Assembly: GCA_910589305.1 (NCBI GenBank)
Contig: CAJUTV010000005.1
Span: 124,001 to 188,000 of the forward strand
Direction of reading: 5' to 3'
Length of the DNA: 64,000 nt
DNA from: an uncultured Lachnospira sp.
Lineage (GTDB): Bacteria; Bacillota; Clostridia; Lachnospirales; Lachnospiraceae
Shown here piece after piece: positions 8,898-16,808 of the stretch. The stretch's first letter is position 1; each line of letters opens with the position of its first letter. Made by a program: the position numbers and the translations under genes. The notes below the pieces were generated by a model. The model saw only the letters and a program-made list of their open reading frames with translations, did not search any database and had not been told where the DNA came from.

Positions 8898-8973
8898 TCA
8901 AAAATTCATATGTTATAATCAAAAGGGCAAAAGGAAAAATTCGTTTTATATCAATGAAAGGGGAAGTAATATA

Positions 8974-9849
8974 TTGAAATTTACAAAGATGCATGGCACT
9001 GGCAACGATTACATTTATGTTGATTGTACAAAAAGTACACTGGATAATCCATCAAAAATAGCTGTAAAAGTTAGTGATAGACATTTTGGGATAGGCTCGG
9101 ACGGTCTTATTCTTATAAAAAAATCAGATAGAGCCGATTTTTTTATGGAGATGTATAATGCAGATGGTTCAGAGGGCAAAATGTGCGGCAATGGGATTCG
9201 ATGTGTTGGCAAATATGTATATGAACATCATCTTACCCAAAAAACAGAGATTAGAATTGACACATTATCTGGTATAAAAATGCTGCGGCTTTTTATAGAT
9301 GATAGCGGAAATGTGAAAAATGTGTCTGTGGATATGGGAGCGCCGATTCTTGAACCGAAAAATATACCTGTGGCTGCCAATCTATTTAAAATATCAAATG
9401 AAGATACAAATCCGATTTTGTTAAAATCATTAATGGTTGGTGACAGAGAGTATAAAGTATCTTGTGTTTCAGTAGGAAATCCCCATGTTGTTCTATATTT
9501 AGATAAAGAGATGGATATTAAAGAACTGGACATTGAAAAAATTGGACCTTTGTTTGAAAAGCATGAGGCTTTTCCAGAAGGGATTAATACAGAATTTATA
9601 CAAGTGGTAGATGAGAAAAATTTAAATATGCGTGTGTGGGAACGCGGCTCTGGTGAGACGTTTGCCTGTGGAACAGGAGCCTGTGCAAGTGCAGTAGCAA
9701 CCATTTTGAATGGACTGTGTGATGACTGTGTTACCGTTCATTTGTTAGGAGGAGACCTTAAAGTAACTTGGGATAGAGAAAAAAATACAGTGATAATGGA
9801 AGGGTCGGCACAGACCATATGCGAAGGAGAATATTATGAAAATGATTGA
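8974..9849 (+). CDS. dapF: Diaminopimelate epimerase
   Basis: Converts LL- to meso-diaminopimelate for lysine and peptidoglycan synthesis. 291 residues from a TTG start preceded by AAAGGGGAAG, which gives the expected N-terminus KFTKMHGTGNDY. The two catalytic cysteines are Cys71 in KMCGNGIRC and Cys232 in TFACGTGAC; GNPH is also present. A longer frame open to 8824 has no homology there and runs through the arr remnant, so it was not used. The 3' end overlaps fchA by 14 bp. Confidence 0.95.
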   Translation: MKFTKMHGTGNDYIYVDCTKSTLDNPSKIAVKVSDRHFGIGSDGLILIKKSDRADFFMEMYNADGSEGKMCGNGIRCVGKYVYEHHLTQKTEIRIDTLSGIKMLRLFIDDSGNVKNVSVDMGAPILEPKNIPVAANLFKISNEDTNPILLKSLMVGDREYKVSCVSVGNPHVVLYLDKEMDIKELDIEKIGPLFEKHEAFPEGINTEFIQVVDEKNLNMRVWERGSGETFACGTGACASAVATILNGLCDDCVTVHLLGGDLKVTWDREKNTVIMEGSAQTICEGEYYEND

Positions 9850-10468
9850 TGGAAATATGAAAGATTTTGTTAAGGAGCTGGGTTCTTCGGCACCTGTTCC
9901 GGGCGGCGGCGGTGCCAGTGCGCTTGTGGCAGCTTTGGCTGTTTCTTTAGGAACAATGGTGGCAAATCTTACAACAGGAAAGAAAAAATATGCCCAGTAT
10001 CAGGAAGAGATAGAAAAATCAATAGAAAAGGGAGAAAAACTGGCAGCAGAACTGGCGGAATATATGGACAAAGATGCCCAATGTTTTTTGCCATTGTCAA
10101 AAGCATATGGATTGCCAAAAGATACGCCAGAGCAGATAGAAGAACGCAATCAGATTTTAGAAAAATTACTGAAAAATGCAAGTGAAACACCTTTAGAATT
10201 GATGAAAAAAATCGTGGAATCAATGGAGTTGTTAGACCGACTGTCTGTTATAGGCAGCAATCTTGCTATAAGCGATGTAGGCGTTGGGATTCAGTTTGCA
10301 AAGGCGGCATTAAATGGCGCTTCATTAAATGTATTTATCAATACCAATCTTATGAAAAATAAAGAGGTTGCTTTCGATATGAATCAAAAGGCAGACGAAT
10401 TGTTGAAGAGGGGAAATGATATTGCAGATAAAGTGTATGGTGTTGTTATGGAAAAGGTAAGACCATAA
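9836..10468 (+). CDS. fchA: Cyclodeaminase/methenyl-THF cyclohydrolase family protein
   Basis: 210 residues, FTCD_C fold, with the glycine-rich SSAPVPGGGGASALVAALA segment and SNLAISDVGVG typical of formimino-THF cyclodeaminase. In Clostridia the stand-alone protein FchA acts as methenyl-THF cyclohydrolase (5,10-methenyl-THF to 10-formyl-THF). It lies directly before folD, whose product has lost two of three cyclohydrolase active-site residues, which supports a cyclohydrolase role here. It overlaps the dapF stop, so the two are translationally linked. Confidence 0.85.
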   Translation: MKMIDGNMKDFVKELGSSAPVPGGGGASALVAALAVSLGTMVANLTTGKKKYAQYQEEIEKSIEKGEKLAAELAEYMDKDAQCFLPLSKAYGLPKDTPEQIEERNQILEKLLKNASETPLELMKKIVESMELLDRLSVIGSNLAISDVGVGIQFAKAALNGASLNVFINTNLMKNKEVAFDMNQKADELLKRGNDIADKVYGVVMEKVRP

Positions 10469-10539
10469 AGTACAAAAAGGCTATTTAAGTTGAAGCTTTA
10501 AATAAGTGCAAGAAAGCTGCTTCAATATGGAGGTTTACA

Positions 10540-11376
10540 ATGGAAATTTTAAAAGGGTTACCAGTAGCAAATGCAATCAATGAAAAATTGATAGAAGAAC
10601 AAAAAAATTTAAAAGGTGCGATTGCGCATCTTGCTATTATTCGAGTTGGTGAAAAACCAGATGACTGCTCTTATGAGAGAGGCGCAAAAAAGAAAATGGA
10701 AAAACTTGGTTTTCGCTGTTCTTCTTTTGTATTTGATGCAGATATTGATAATGAGACATTTCAAAAAGAATTTGACACCATCAATAATAATGATGATATT
10801 GATGGTATCCTCTTACTTCGTCCGCTGCCAAAGCATCTTGATGAAAAGTCAATAGAAAATAGGATTCATCCAAGAAAAGATTTAGATGGTATTTCTCCAT
10901 TAAATCTTGCTAAAGTATTTGCAGGAGATGATACAGGATATGCTCCATGTACGGCAGAAGCGGTTATTGAAATGTTGGATTATGCAGGGATTGATTTAAA
11001 GGGAAAGCGTGTTACTGTAGTGGGGAGAAGTCTTGTTATAGGAAAGCCAGTGACAATGCTATTGATGAAAAAAAATGCAACGGTGACAGTATGTCATACA
11101 AAGACCAACGACTTAATTGCAGAATGCAAAAGAGCGGAAGTGCTTGTTGCAGCGGCAGGTTCTGCAAAGATGATAAAATCAGAACATGTTGCAAAGGATG
11201 CTATTGTCATTGATGTTGGTATTAATGTTGATGATGAAGGCAATTTGTGCGGTGATGTAGACTTTGATGGCATTACAGCGATTGCAGGTATGGCAAGTCC
11301 TGTTCCGGGAGGTGTTGGTTCTGTAACAACGTCTGTTCTTGCAAAACATTTAATGAAAGCAGCAATGTCCAGATAA
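10540..11376 (+). CDS. folD: Methylene-THF dehydrogenase, FolD family, probably dehydrogenase-only
   Basis: 278 residues. The FolD fold is shown by GILLLRPLPKHL, PRKDLDG, the Rossmann motif VVGRSLVIGKPV and the C-terminal SPVPGGVGSVTTSVL. Aligned to E. coli FolD, the catalytic Lys of YVASK is Ala49 (here YERGA), and the Gln of GILVQLPLP is Leu93; the Asp of KDVDG is kept (Asp116). The Lys and Gln are needed for cyclohydrolase activity in the bifunctional enzymes, while the NADP-binding half is intact. Together with fchA 71 bp upstream this suggests the two C1 steps are split between two proteins. SD TGGAGG. Confidence 0.92.
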   Translation: MEILKGLPVANAINEKLIEEQKNLKGAIAHLAIIRVGEKPDDCSYERGAKKKMEKLGFRCSSFVFDADIDNETFQKEFDTINNNDDIDGILLLRPLPKHLDEKSIENRIHPRKDLDGISPLNLAKVFAGDDTGYAPCTAEAVIEMLDYAGIDLKGKRVTVVGRSLVIGKPVTMLLMKKNATVTVCHTKTNDLIAECKRAEVLVAAAGSAKMIKSEHVAKDAIVIDVGINVDDEGNLCGDVDFDGITAIAGMASPVPGGVGSVTTSVLAKHLMKAAMSR

Positions 11377-11597
11377 TGCAAGTATAGGGTGCAGACAGAC
11401 AAATAAAATTTAACCATAATAAGTAAGTCTCTCATTTTAATATTGTAGAAATATAAACACAGATGAGAACGTGCATATTTCAGTGGAGATATAAGCTTTC
11501 GTAAATCAGCAATAAAATTATAGGAATAAAGCAAATGACAATTATTTTTAATGCTATTATATTTTAAATATTAAAATTATATTTTAAATAATTACAC

Positions 11598-11626
11598 TTG
11601 AAATTATAAGTAATATATGGTAGTAT
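11598..11626 (+). promoter_or_regulatory. Sigma-A promoter of the T-box/aspS transcript
   Basis: TTGAAA (11598-11603), a 17-bp spacer and TAGTAT (11621-11626). It lies just upstream of the T-box leader, placing the RNA start near 11633. Confidence 0.65.
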
Positions 11627-11639
11627 CAATTTCAAATCA

Positions 11640-11935
11640 GATATTAAAATGCTATGAAAGAGACTGCTTTTTATGGAACCTGACAGGAAAGATGCGTCAC
11701 CGGCTGAGAGCGCACACAGGGAATTATCAAGTGGAACACTCTGGAGCAGAATAGTTGAAAAAGCTTGTTTGGATAGCAGATAGGTTTTAGTAGGTTATTA
11801 CGTATACATGCGTTAAATGTTTTAGAGATAAATAAAAGAAAAACGCTTTTATTTAATTGCGGGTGGTACCGCGAATCCGATTAAACAGTCAATTCGCCCC
11901 GAAGTACATCTTTTGATGTGCTTCGGTTTTTTGAT
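11640..11935 (+). promoter_or_regulatory. T-box leader of aspS with possible dual-codon specifier
   Basis: The T-box sequence GGGTGGTACCGCG (11861-11873) is followed by a terminator (11899-11932), the classic tRNA-sensing attenuator. Stem I can be traced: CTGCT near 11663 with AGCAG 11745-11749, CCTG 11679-11682 with CAGG 11717-11720, and a TGCG/CGCA distal stem. The 3' side of the likely specifier loop reads GTGGAACACTC (11731-11741), which contains AAC (Asn) and the overlapping GAA (Glu). That fits a leader for AspRS plus GatCAB, where Asn-tRNA and Gln-tRNA are made by transamidation. The acceptor-binding UGGN is UGGU. The specifier assignment is inferred, not folded computationally. Confidence 0.88.
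11899..11932 (+). terminator. T-box regulated terminator
   Basis: CCGAAGTACATC (11899-11910) pairs with GATGTGCTTCGG (11915-11926), with a TTTTTT tail. It competes with the antiterminator formed with the T-box sequence. Confidence 0.9.
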
Positions 11936-12060
11936 GCACGAATTTGTGCGAAAGAAAGTAATATACAAGAAATATTTAACATAGGTATACGTTTAATCAG
12001 AGTTTATATTTGATATAATAAATAAAAAAGTAAGCATTTATAGAATGAGAAGGAGGGCTT

Positions 12061-13797
12061 ATGTACAGAGATAGGACATTAGATAAGATAAGTGAGGCAG
12101 ATATTGACAGCACATTAAGGGTTGCTGGCTGGGTAGAAAATATCCGTGACCATGGTGGTGTGTCTTTTATTGATTTAAGAGATATGTATGGTGTATTGCA
12201 GGTTGTTATTAGAAATACAGAACTTCTTAAAGGAATAAAGAAAGAAGAGTGTATCAGCATTGAAGGAATGATAGAAAAAAGAGATGAGGAAACCTATAAT
12301 CCTAAAATACAATCAGGTACAATTGAGCTTGATGCAAAAGAAATTACAGTGCTTGGACAGGTTTATACAACGCTTCCGTTTGAAGTGATGACATCAAAAG
12401 AGATTCGAGAAGATGTGCGTTTGAAATATCGTTATCTGGATTTAAGAAATCAAAAAGTAAAAGATAATATTATATTTCGTTCAAAAGTGATAGCATTTTT
12501 GCGTCAAAAAATGACAGATTTAGGATTTATGGAAATCCAGACGCCAATTCTTTGTGCATCGTCGCCAGAAGGAGCCAGAGACTATATTGTTCCTTCAAGA
12601 AAATATAAGGGTAAATTTTACGCGCTGCCACAAGCACCACAGCAGTATAAGCAGCTTCTTATGGTTTCTGGTTTTGATAAATATTTTCAGATTGCACCTT
12701 GTTTTCGAGATGAGGATGCAAGAGCAGACCGTTCACCGGGAGAATTTTATCAGCTTGATTTTGAGATGAGTTTTGCCACACAAGAAGATGTATTTCGAGT
12801 GGGAGAGGAAGTTCTTACAGAAACATTTGAGCAATTTGCCCCAGAAGGCTATACTGTGACAAAAGCACCTTATCCAGTAATAAGCTATAAGCAGGCTATG
12901 TTAGAGTTTGGCACAGATAAGCCAGACCTTCGCAATCCGCTTAGAATTATTGATGTGACAGAATTTTTCCAGAAATGTACATTTAAGCCGTTTATTGGAA
13001 AAACAGTACGAGCCGTTAAGGTTCATGCTAATATGTCAAAGGGTTTCCATGAAAAACTGCTTAAATTTGCCACAGGCATTGGTATGGGTGGACTTGGTTA
13101 TCTGGAAGTGCTTGAAGACGGCTCTTATAAGGGACCAATTGATAAATTTATTCCAGAAGATTGCAAAGAAGAATTTAAGACATTGGCAGGTCTTGAGGTT
13201 GGCGACACGATTTTCTTTATGGCAGATAAGGAAGATAGAGCAGCTTATTATGCTGGTATGATTCGTACAGAATTGGGGCAAAAGCTTGGTTTAATAGAGG
13301 AAAAAGCATATCGTTTTTGCTATGTAAATGATTTTCCAATGTTTGAAAAAGATGCGGAAACCAAACAGATTGGGTTTACACATAATCCTTTTTCAATGCC
13401 ACAAGGCGGATTGGAAGCATTAAATACAAAAAATCCATTGGATATACTTGCTTATCAATATGATATTGTTTGCAATGGTATAGAATTATCGTCAGGAGCT
13501 GTGCGAAATCATGATATGCAGATTATGATTAAAGCATTTGAAATTGCAGGATATGATGAAGAGGTATTGAAGGCTAAATTTGGTGCGCTTTATCACGCAT
13601 TTCAGTTTGGCGCACCACCACATGCAGGTATGGCGCCAGGCATTGACCGAATGATTATGCTTCTTAGAAATGAGGAGAATATTCGTGAAGTGATTGCATT
13701 TCCAATGAGCGGAACGGCTCAGGATTTAATGTGCGGCGCGCCGAATGAAGTGACCGAACAGCAGCTTCGAGAAGTTCATATAAAGGTTCGTGATTAA
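12061..13797 (+). CDS. aspS: Aspartyl-tRNA synthetase (probably non-discriminating)
   Basis: 578 residues, bacterial-type class II AspRS. It has an N-terminal OB-fold anticodon-binding domain (GWVENIRDHGGVSFIDLRD) and motif 1 around FMEIQTPIL. Motif 2 is FRDEDARADRSPGEFYQLD, and a GAD insert covers about 285-410. Motif 3 is GMAPGIDRMIMLL. It charges tRNA-Asp; because GatCAB is encoded downstream and the T-box appears to carry an Asn codon, it may also mischarge tRNA-Asn for amidation. SD AGGAGGG. Transcription is set by the T-box leader. Confidence 0.96.
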   Translation: MYRDRTLDKISEADIDSTLRVAGWVENIRDHGGVSFIDLRDMYGVLQVVIRNTELLKGIKKEECISIEGMIEKRDEETYNPKIQSGTIELDAKEITVLGQVYTTLPFEVMTSKEIREDVRLKYRYLDLRNQKVKDNIIFRSKVIAFLRQKMTDLGFMEIQTPILCASSPEGARDYIVPSRKYKGKFYALPQAPQQYKQLLMVSGFDKYFQIAPCFRDEDARADRSPGEFYQLDFEMSFATQEDVFRVGEEVLTETFEQFAPEGYTVTKAPYPVISYKQAMLEFGTDKPDLRNPLRIIDVTEFFQKCTFKPFIGKTVRAVKVHANMSKGFHEKLLKFATGIGMGGLGYLEVLEDGSYKGPIDKFIPEDCKEEFKTLAGLEVGDTIFFMADKEDRAAYYAGMIRTELGQKLGLIEEKAYRFCYVNDFPMFEKDAETKQIGFTHNPFSMPQGGLEALNTKNPLDILAYQYDIVCNGIELSSGAVRNHDMQIMIKAFEIAGYDEEVLKAKFGALYHAFQFGAPPHAGMAPGIDRMIMLLRNEENIREVIAFPMSGTAQDLMCGAPNEVTEQQLREVHIKVRD

Positions 13798-13801
13798 ATG
13801 A

Positions 13802-14233
13802 AAAATTTTTAACTTCCTTTTCAAAATTGCTTCTTTAAATGTAGAGGGTGAATTAAAAAAAGCAATTATAAATGTCAGGGTTAATCAAGGAATGTTCAGG
13901 GACTTATTGTTAAACAGATATAACAGATGTTGTCTGTGCGATGTGAAAGACACTGCACTACTGATAGCAAGTCATATCAAACCTTGGGCGGAAAGTGAAC
14001 CAAAAGAAAAATTAGATGTTAACAATGGTTTTTTGATGTGTCCTAACCATGATAAATTATTTGATAAAGGTTATATCACTTTTGATGATGATGGTAAGAT
14101 TATAATTTTTGACAAGTTAACAGAAACCGATAAGGAGCTTCTTAACGTTGATAGCACAAAGCATATAGAATTGACTGAAGATAATAAAAAGTATTTGAAA
14201 TTTCACCGAGAAAATGTTTTTAAAAATAAATGA
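13802..14233 (+). pseudogene. 5'-truncated HNH endonuclease gene
   Basis: The frame is open from 13802 but has no plausible start before ATG 13892. Homology-like sequence runs upstream of that ATG (VEGELKKAIINVRVNQG), a segment that normally precedes the HNH domain in larger nucleases. The rest reads LLLNRYNRCCLCDV, SHIKPW and NGFLMCPNHDKLFD, giving the H-N-H metal and catalytic residues. Full-length relatives carry an N-terminal DNA-recognition domain that is missing here, so this is probably a decayed restriction-type gene. It sits between aspS and the phd/doc pair. Confidence 0.7.
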
Positions 14234-14244
14234 AAATTCTAGTT

Positions 14245-14279
14245 TGCATATAATATAGGTGGAAGTGGGGTGCATATAA
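14245..14279 (+). promoter_or_regulatory. Direct repeats and -10 box before phd
   Basis: TGCATATAA occurs at 14245-14253 and again at 14271-14279, 26 bp apart. The first overlaps a TATAAT (14249-14254) and the second abuts the phd start codon. Phd-type antitoxins autoregulate by binding repeats at this place; that role is inferred. Confidence 0.45.
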
Positions 14280-14280
14280 A

Positions 14281-14523
14281 ATGACAATAGATACAAACAC
14301 AATGATTTCAATTACAGAGGCAAATCAAAATTTTTCAAAAGTAGCCAAAATAGTTGATGAACATGGAACGGCGGTTATTCTGAAAAATAATGTACCCAGA
14401 TATTTGGTCATTGATTTCAGCAAAGCGGAAAAAGAAAAAGTTGCCAGTAATGAAGATGTATTTGCAATATCTGAACGGTTAATAAAACAGAATACAGAAG
14501 CATATGAGGTTCTTGCAAAATGA
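14281..14523 (+). CDS. phd: Phd/YefM-type antitoxin
   Basis: 80 residues. The N-terminal SITEANQNFSKVAKIVDEHG is the Phd/YefM DNA-binding signature, followed by a less conserved toxin-binding C-terminus (DVFAISERLIKQN). It should neutralise the Doc toxin whose start overlaps its stop (ATGA) and repress its own operon. The pair lies between aspS and gatC. Confidence 0.85.
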   Translation: MTIDTNTMISITEANQNFSKVAKIVDEHGTAVILKNNVPRYLVIDFSKAEKEKVASNEDVFAISERLIKQNTEAYEVLAK

Positions 14524-14897
14524 TTATTTTAAGCAAAGAGCAAGTGCTAAAACTTCATGCAAGTTTAATAAAAGCCACTGGAGGAAGTGACGGTATTCGT
14601 GATGAAGGAATGTTGGATTTGGCGTTAAATAATCCGTTTCAGTCATTTGGCGGAAAAGAGCTTTATCCAAGCATTCAGGCAAAGGCAGCACGGCTTTGTT
14701 TTGGATTGGTAAAAAATCATGCAATGCTAGACGGAAACAAAAGACTTGGTACGCATGTTATGTTGGTTTTTCTTACATTAAATGGATATGAATTGTATTA
14801 CAGCCAAAAGGAGTTAAGTGATGTAATTCTTGCACTGGCATCTGGTAATATTGGTGAAAAAGAAATCTTGCAATGGATTATTGAACATCAACAATAA
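14520..14897 (+). CDS. doc: Doc-type Fic-domain toxin
   Basis: 125 residues. The Fic/Doc catalytic motif is HAMLDGNKR, matching HxFx(D/N)xNKR with Met in place of Phe. The N-terminus ILSKEQVLKLHASLIKATGG is typical of Doc toxins (death-on-curing). Doc phosphorylates EF-Tu and so blocks translation; that function is inferred from family. It overlaps phd by 4 bp. Insertion of this cassette separates aspS from gatCAB. Confidence 0.88.
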   Translation: MIILSKEQVLKLHASLIKATGGSDGIRDEGMLDLALNNPFQSFGGKELYPSIQAKAARLCFGLVKNHAMLDGNKRLGTHVMLVFLTLNGYELYYSQKELSDVILALASGNIGEKEILQWIIEHQQ

Positions 14898-15050
14898 GTT
14901 TTTGGCATTTGAGAGCGAAATATACCAATTCCAGTTTGTAAGGCAGTTAATGAGAATACTGTTCAAAAAGGAGATTTTCTAATTGCAAATTTAAGTAAAA
15001 TTCAAATTTGAAAAAAGACGAAAAAACAAAATAAAAAGAAAGGAGTATTT

Positions 15051-15344
15051 ATGGCTAATATTATAGATGATGCTACAATTGATTATGTAGGTATTCTTGC
15101 CAAGCTAGAGCTTACAAGCGATGAAAAAGAACAGGCAAAAAAAGATATGGCAAGTATGTTGGACTATATTGACAAACTTGGTGAATTGGATACAACAGGA
15201 ATTGAACCAATGTCCCATGTATTTCCTGTTGAGAATGTTATGCGTGAAGATATTGTTACAAATGGAGACGGAAGCAGGCAAACTCTTGCAAATGCGCCAG
15301 AGAGGAATGATGACGCATTTATTGTTCCTAAGACAGTAGATTAA
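15051..15344 (+). CDS. gatC: Asp-tRNA(Asn)/Glu-tRNA(Gln) amidotransferase subunit C
   Basis: 97 residues; IDYVGILAKLELTSDEKE and LDTTGIEPMSHVFP are GatC hallmarks. It holds the GatA-GatB complex together. Strong SD AAAGGAG. First gene of gatCAB. The preceding 150 bp contains no clear promoter, so read-through from upstream or an unrecognised promoter is needed. Confidence 0.95.
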   Translation: MANIIDDATIDYVGILAKLELTSDEKEQAKKDMASMLDYIDKLGELDTTGIEPMSHVFPVENVMREDIVTNGDGSRQTLANAPERNDDAFIVPKTVD

Positions 15345-15364
15345 AGGAAGAAAGGAAAAATGCT

Positions 15365-16807
15365 ATGGGATTATTAGATATGACTGCTGTCGAGCTTGCA
15401 AAAGCTATTAAAGAGGGAAAAACGACAGCAGTAGAAGCGATGGAGGCAGTTATAGCACAAATTGAACGCACAGAATCAGAGTATAATTGTTATGTGACAT
15501 TTGATAAAGAAGCTGCCCTAAATGAAGCAAAAGAGGCACAAAAAAAGATTGAGGCGGGGACATTAAATGGACTGTTAGCGGGCGTGCCTGTTGCAATTAA
15601 AGATAATATGTGTACAGAGGGTGTTCTTACTACATGTTCATCCAAAATATTAGAAAATTTTATTCCGCAGTTTTCAAGCGAAGCTGTTATACGTCTTAAA
15701 GAAGCAGGTGCAGTAATCATAGGCAAGACAAATATGGATGAGTTTGCAATGGGTTCTACAACGGAAACATCAGCGTTTGGTGTGACAAAAAATCCGCGCA
15801 ATCCGCAGCATGTGCCAGGTGGTTCTTCTGGTGGTTCAGCAGCAGCAGTTGCGGCAAATGAAGCATTTTGTGCATTGGGTTCAGATACAGGCGGCTCTAT
15901 AAGACAGCCGGCATCGTATTGCGGCGTTGTTGGCATGAAACCAACATATGGCACGGTTAGCCGATATGGTTTAATTGCCTATGGCTCTTCATTAGACCAG
16001 ATAGGGCCATTGACAAAAGATGTAGCCGATTGTGCAGCAATAATGGAAGTGATTGCAGCGCATGACCCTAAAGATTCCACATCCATTAAAAGAGAAGATA
16101 CAAATTTTACAGCAGCGCTGGTCAATGATGTAAAGGGAATAAAAATCGGTATTCCAAAAGATTATTTTGGAGAAGGTCTTGATTTGGAAGTAAAAGAAGC
16201 TGTTTTGAAGGCAGCCGAAGTTTTAAAAGAAAAGGGAGCAATTGTTGAAGAGTTTGATTTAAGCCTTGTTGAGTATGCGATTCCTGCATATTATACGATA
16301 GCAGCAGCAGAGGCAAGCTCCAATCTTGAACGTTTTGACGGTGTAAAATATGGATATCGTGCTAAGGATTGTGAGGGGCTTCACAATATGTATAAAAAAA
16401 CGCGTTCAGAAGGGTTTGGAGCAGAGGTAAAACGCCGAATTATGCTCGGTTCATTTGTCTTAAGTTCAGGATATTATGACGCTTATTATTTGAAGGCATT
16501 AAGGGTTAAAGCTATGATTAAAAAGGCTTTTGATGCAGCATTTGCTAAGTATGATGTGATTTTAGCACCCGTTGCACCGACGACAGCACCAAAACTTGGC
16601 GCTTCATTATCCGACCCTATCAAGATGTATCTTGGGGATATTTACACAATCAGCGTGAATCTTGCTGGACTTCCAGGAATTAGTGTTCCTTGCGGGAACG
16701 ATTCCAAAGGACTTCCGATAGGTGTTCAGATGATAGGCAATAGTTTTAGCGAGAAAACATTGATTCAGACAGCTTACACATATGAGCAGGCAAGAATGGA
16801 GGTTTAG
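15365..16807 (+). CDS. gatA: Amidotransferase subunit A (amidase)
   Basis: 480 residues, amidase-signature enzyme that releases ammonia from glutamine for transamidation. The Ser-cisSer-Lys triad is visible: Lys79 in PVAIKDNM, Ser154 in PGGSSGGSAAA, Ser178 in GSDTGGSIRQPAS. It starts 20 bp after gatC and ends 1 bp before gatB. Confidence 0.97.
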   Translation: MGLLDMTAVELAKAIKEGKTTAVEAMEAVIAQIERTESEYNCYVTFDKEAALNEAKEAQKKIEAGTLNGLLAGVPVAIKDNMCTEGVLTTCSSKILENFIPQFSSEAVIRLKEAGAVIIGKTNMDEFAMGSTTETSAFGVTKNPRNPQHVPGGSSGGSAAAVAANEAFCALGSDTGGSIRQPASYCGVVGMKPTYGTVSRYGLIAYGSSLDQIGPLTKDVADCAAIMEVIAAHDPKDSTSIKREDTNFTAALVNDVKGIKIGIPKDYFGEGLDLEVKEAVLKAAEVLKEKGAIVEEFDLSLVEYAIPAYYTIAAAEASSNLERFDGVKYGYRAKDCEGLHNMYKKTRSEGFGAEVKRRIMLGSFVLSSGYYDAYYLKALRVKAMIKKAFDAAFAKYDVILAPVAPTTAPKLGASLSDPIKMYLGDIYTISVNLAGLPGISVPCGNDSKGLPIGVQMIGNSFSEKTLIQTAYTYEQARMEV

Positions 16808-16808
16808 T

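Noticed and set aside
14898..15050. Two short frames between doc and gatC (IPIPVCKAVNENT and YQFQFVRQLMRI) that looked like gene remnants.
   Set aside because: Too short and not recognisable as any family; no start or SD.
16782..16808. An upstream start for gatB inside gatA.
   Set aside because: No SD and no homology; ATG 16809 gives the conserved AKQYETVIGLEVH start.
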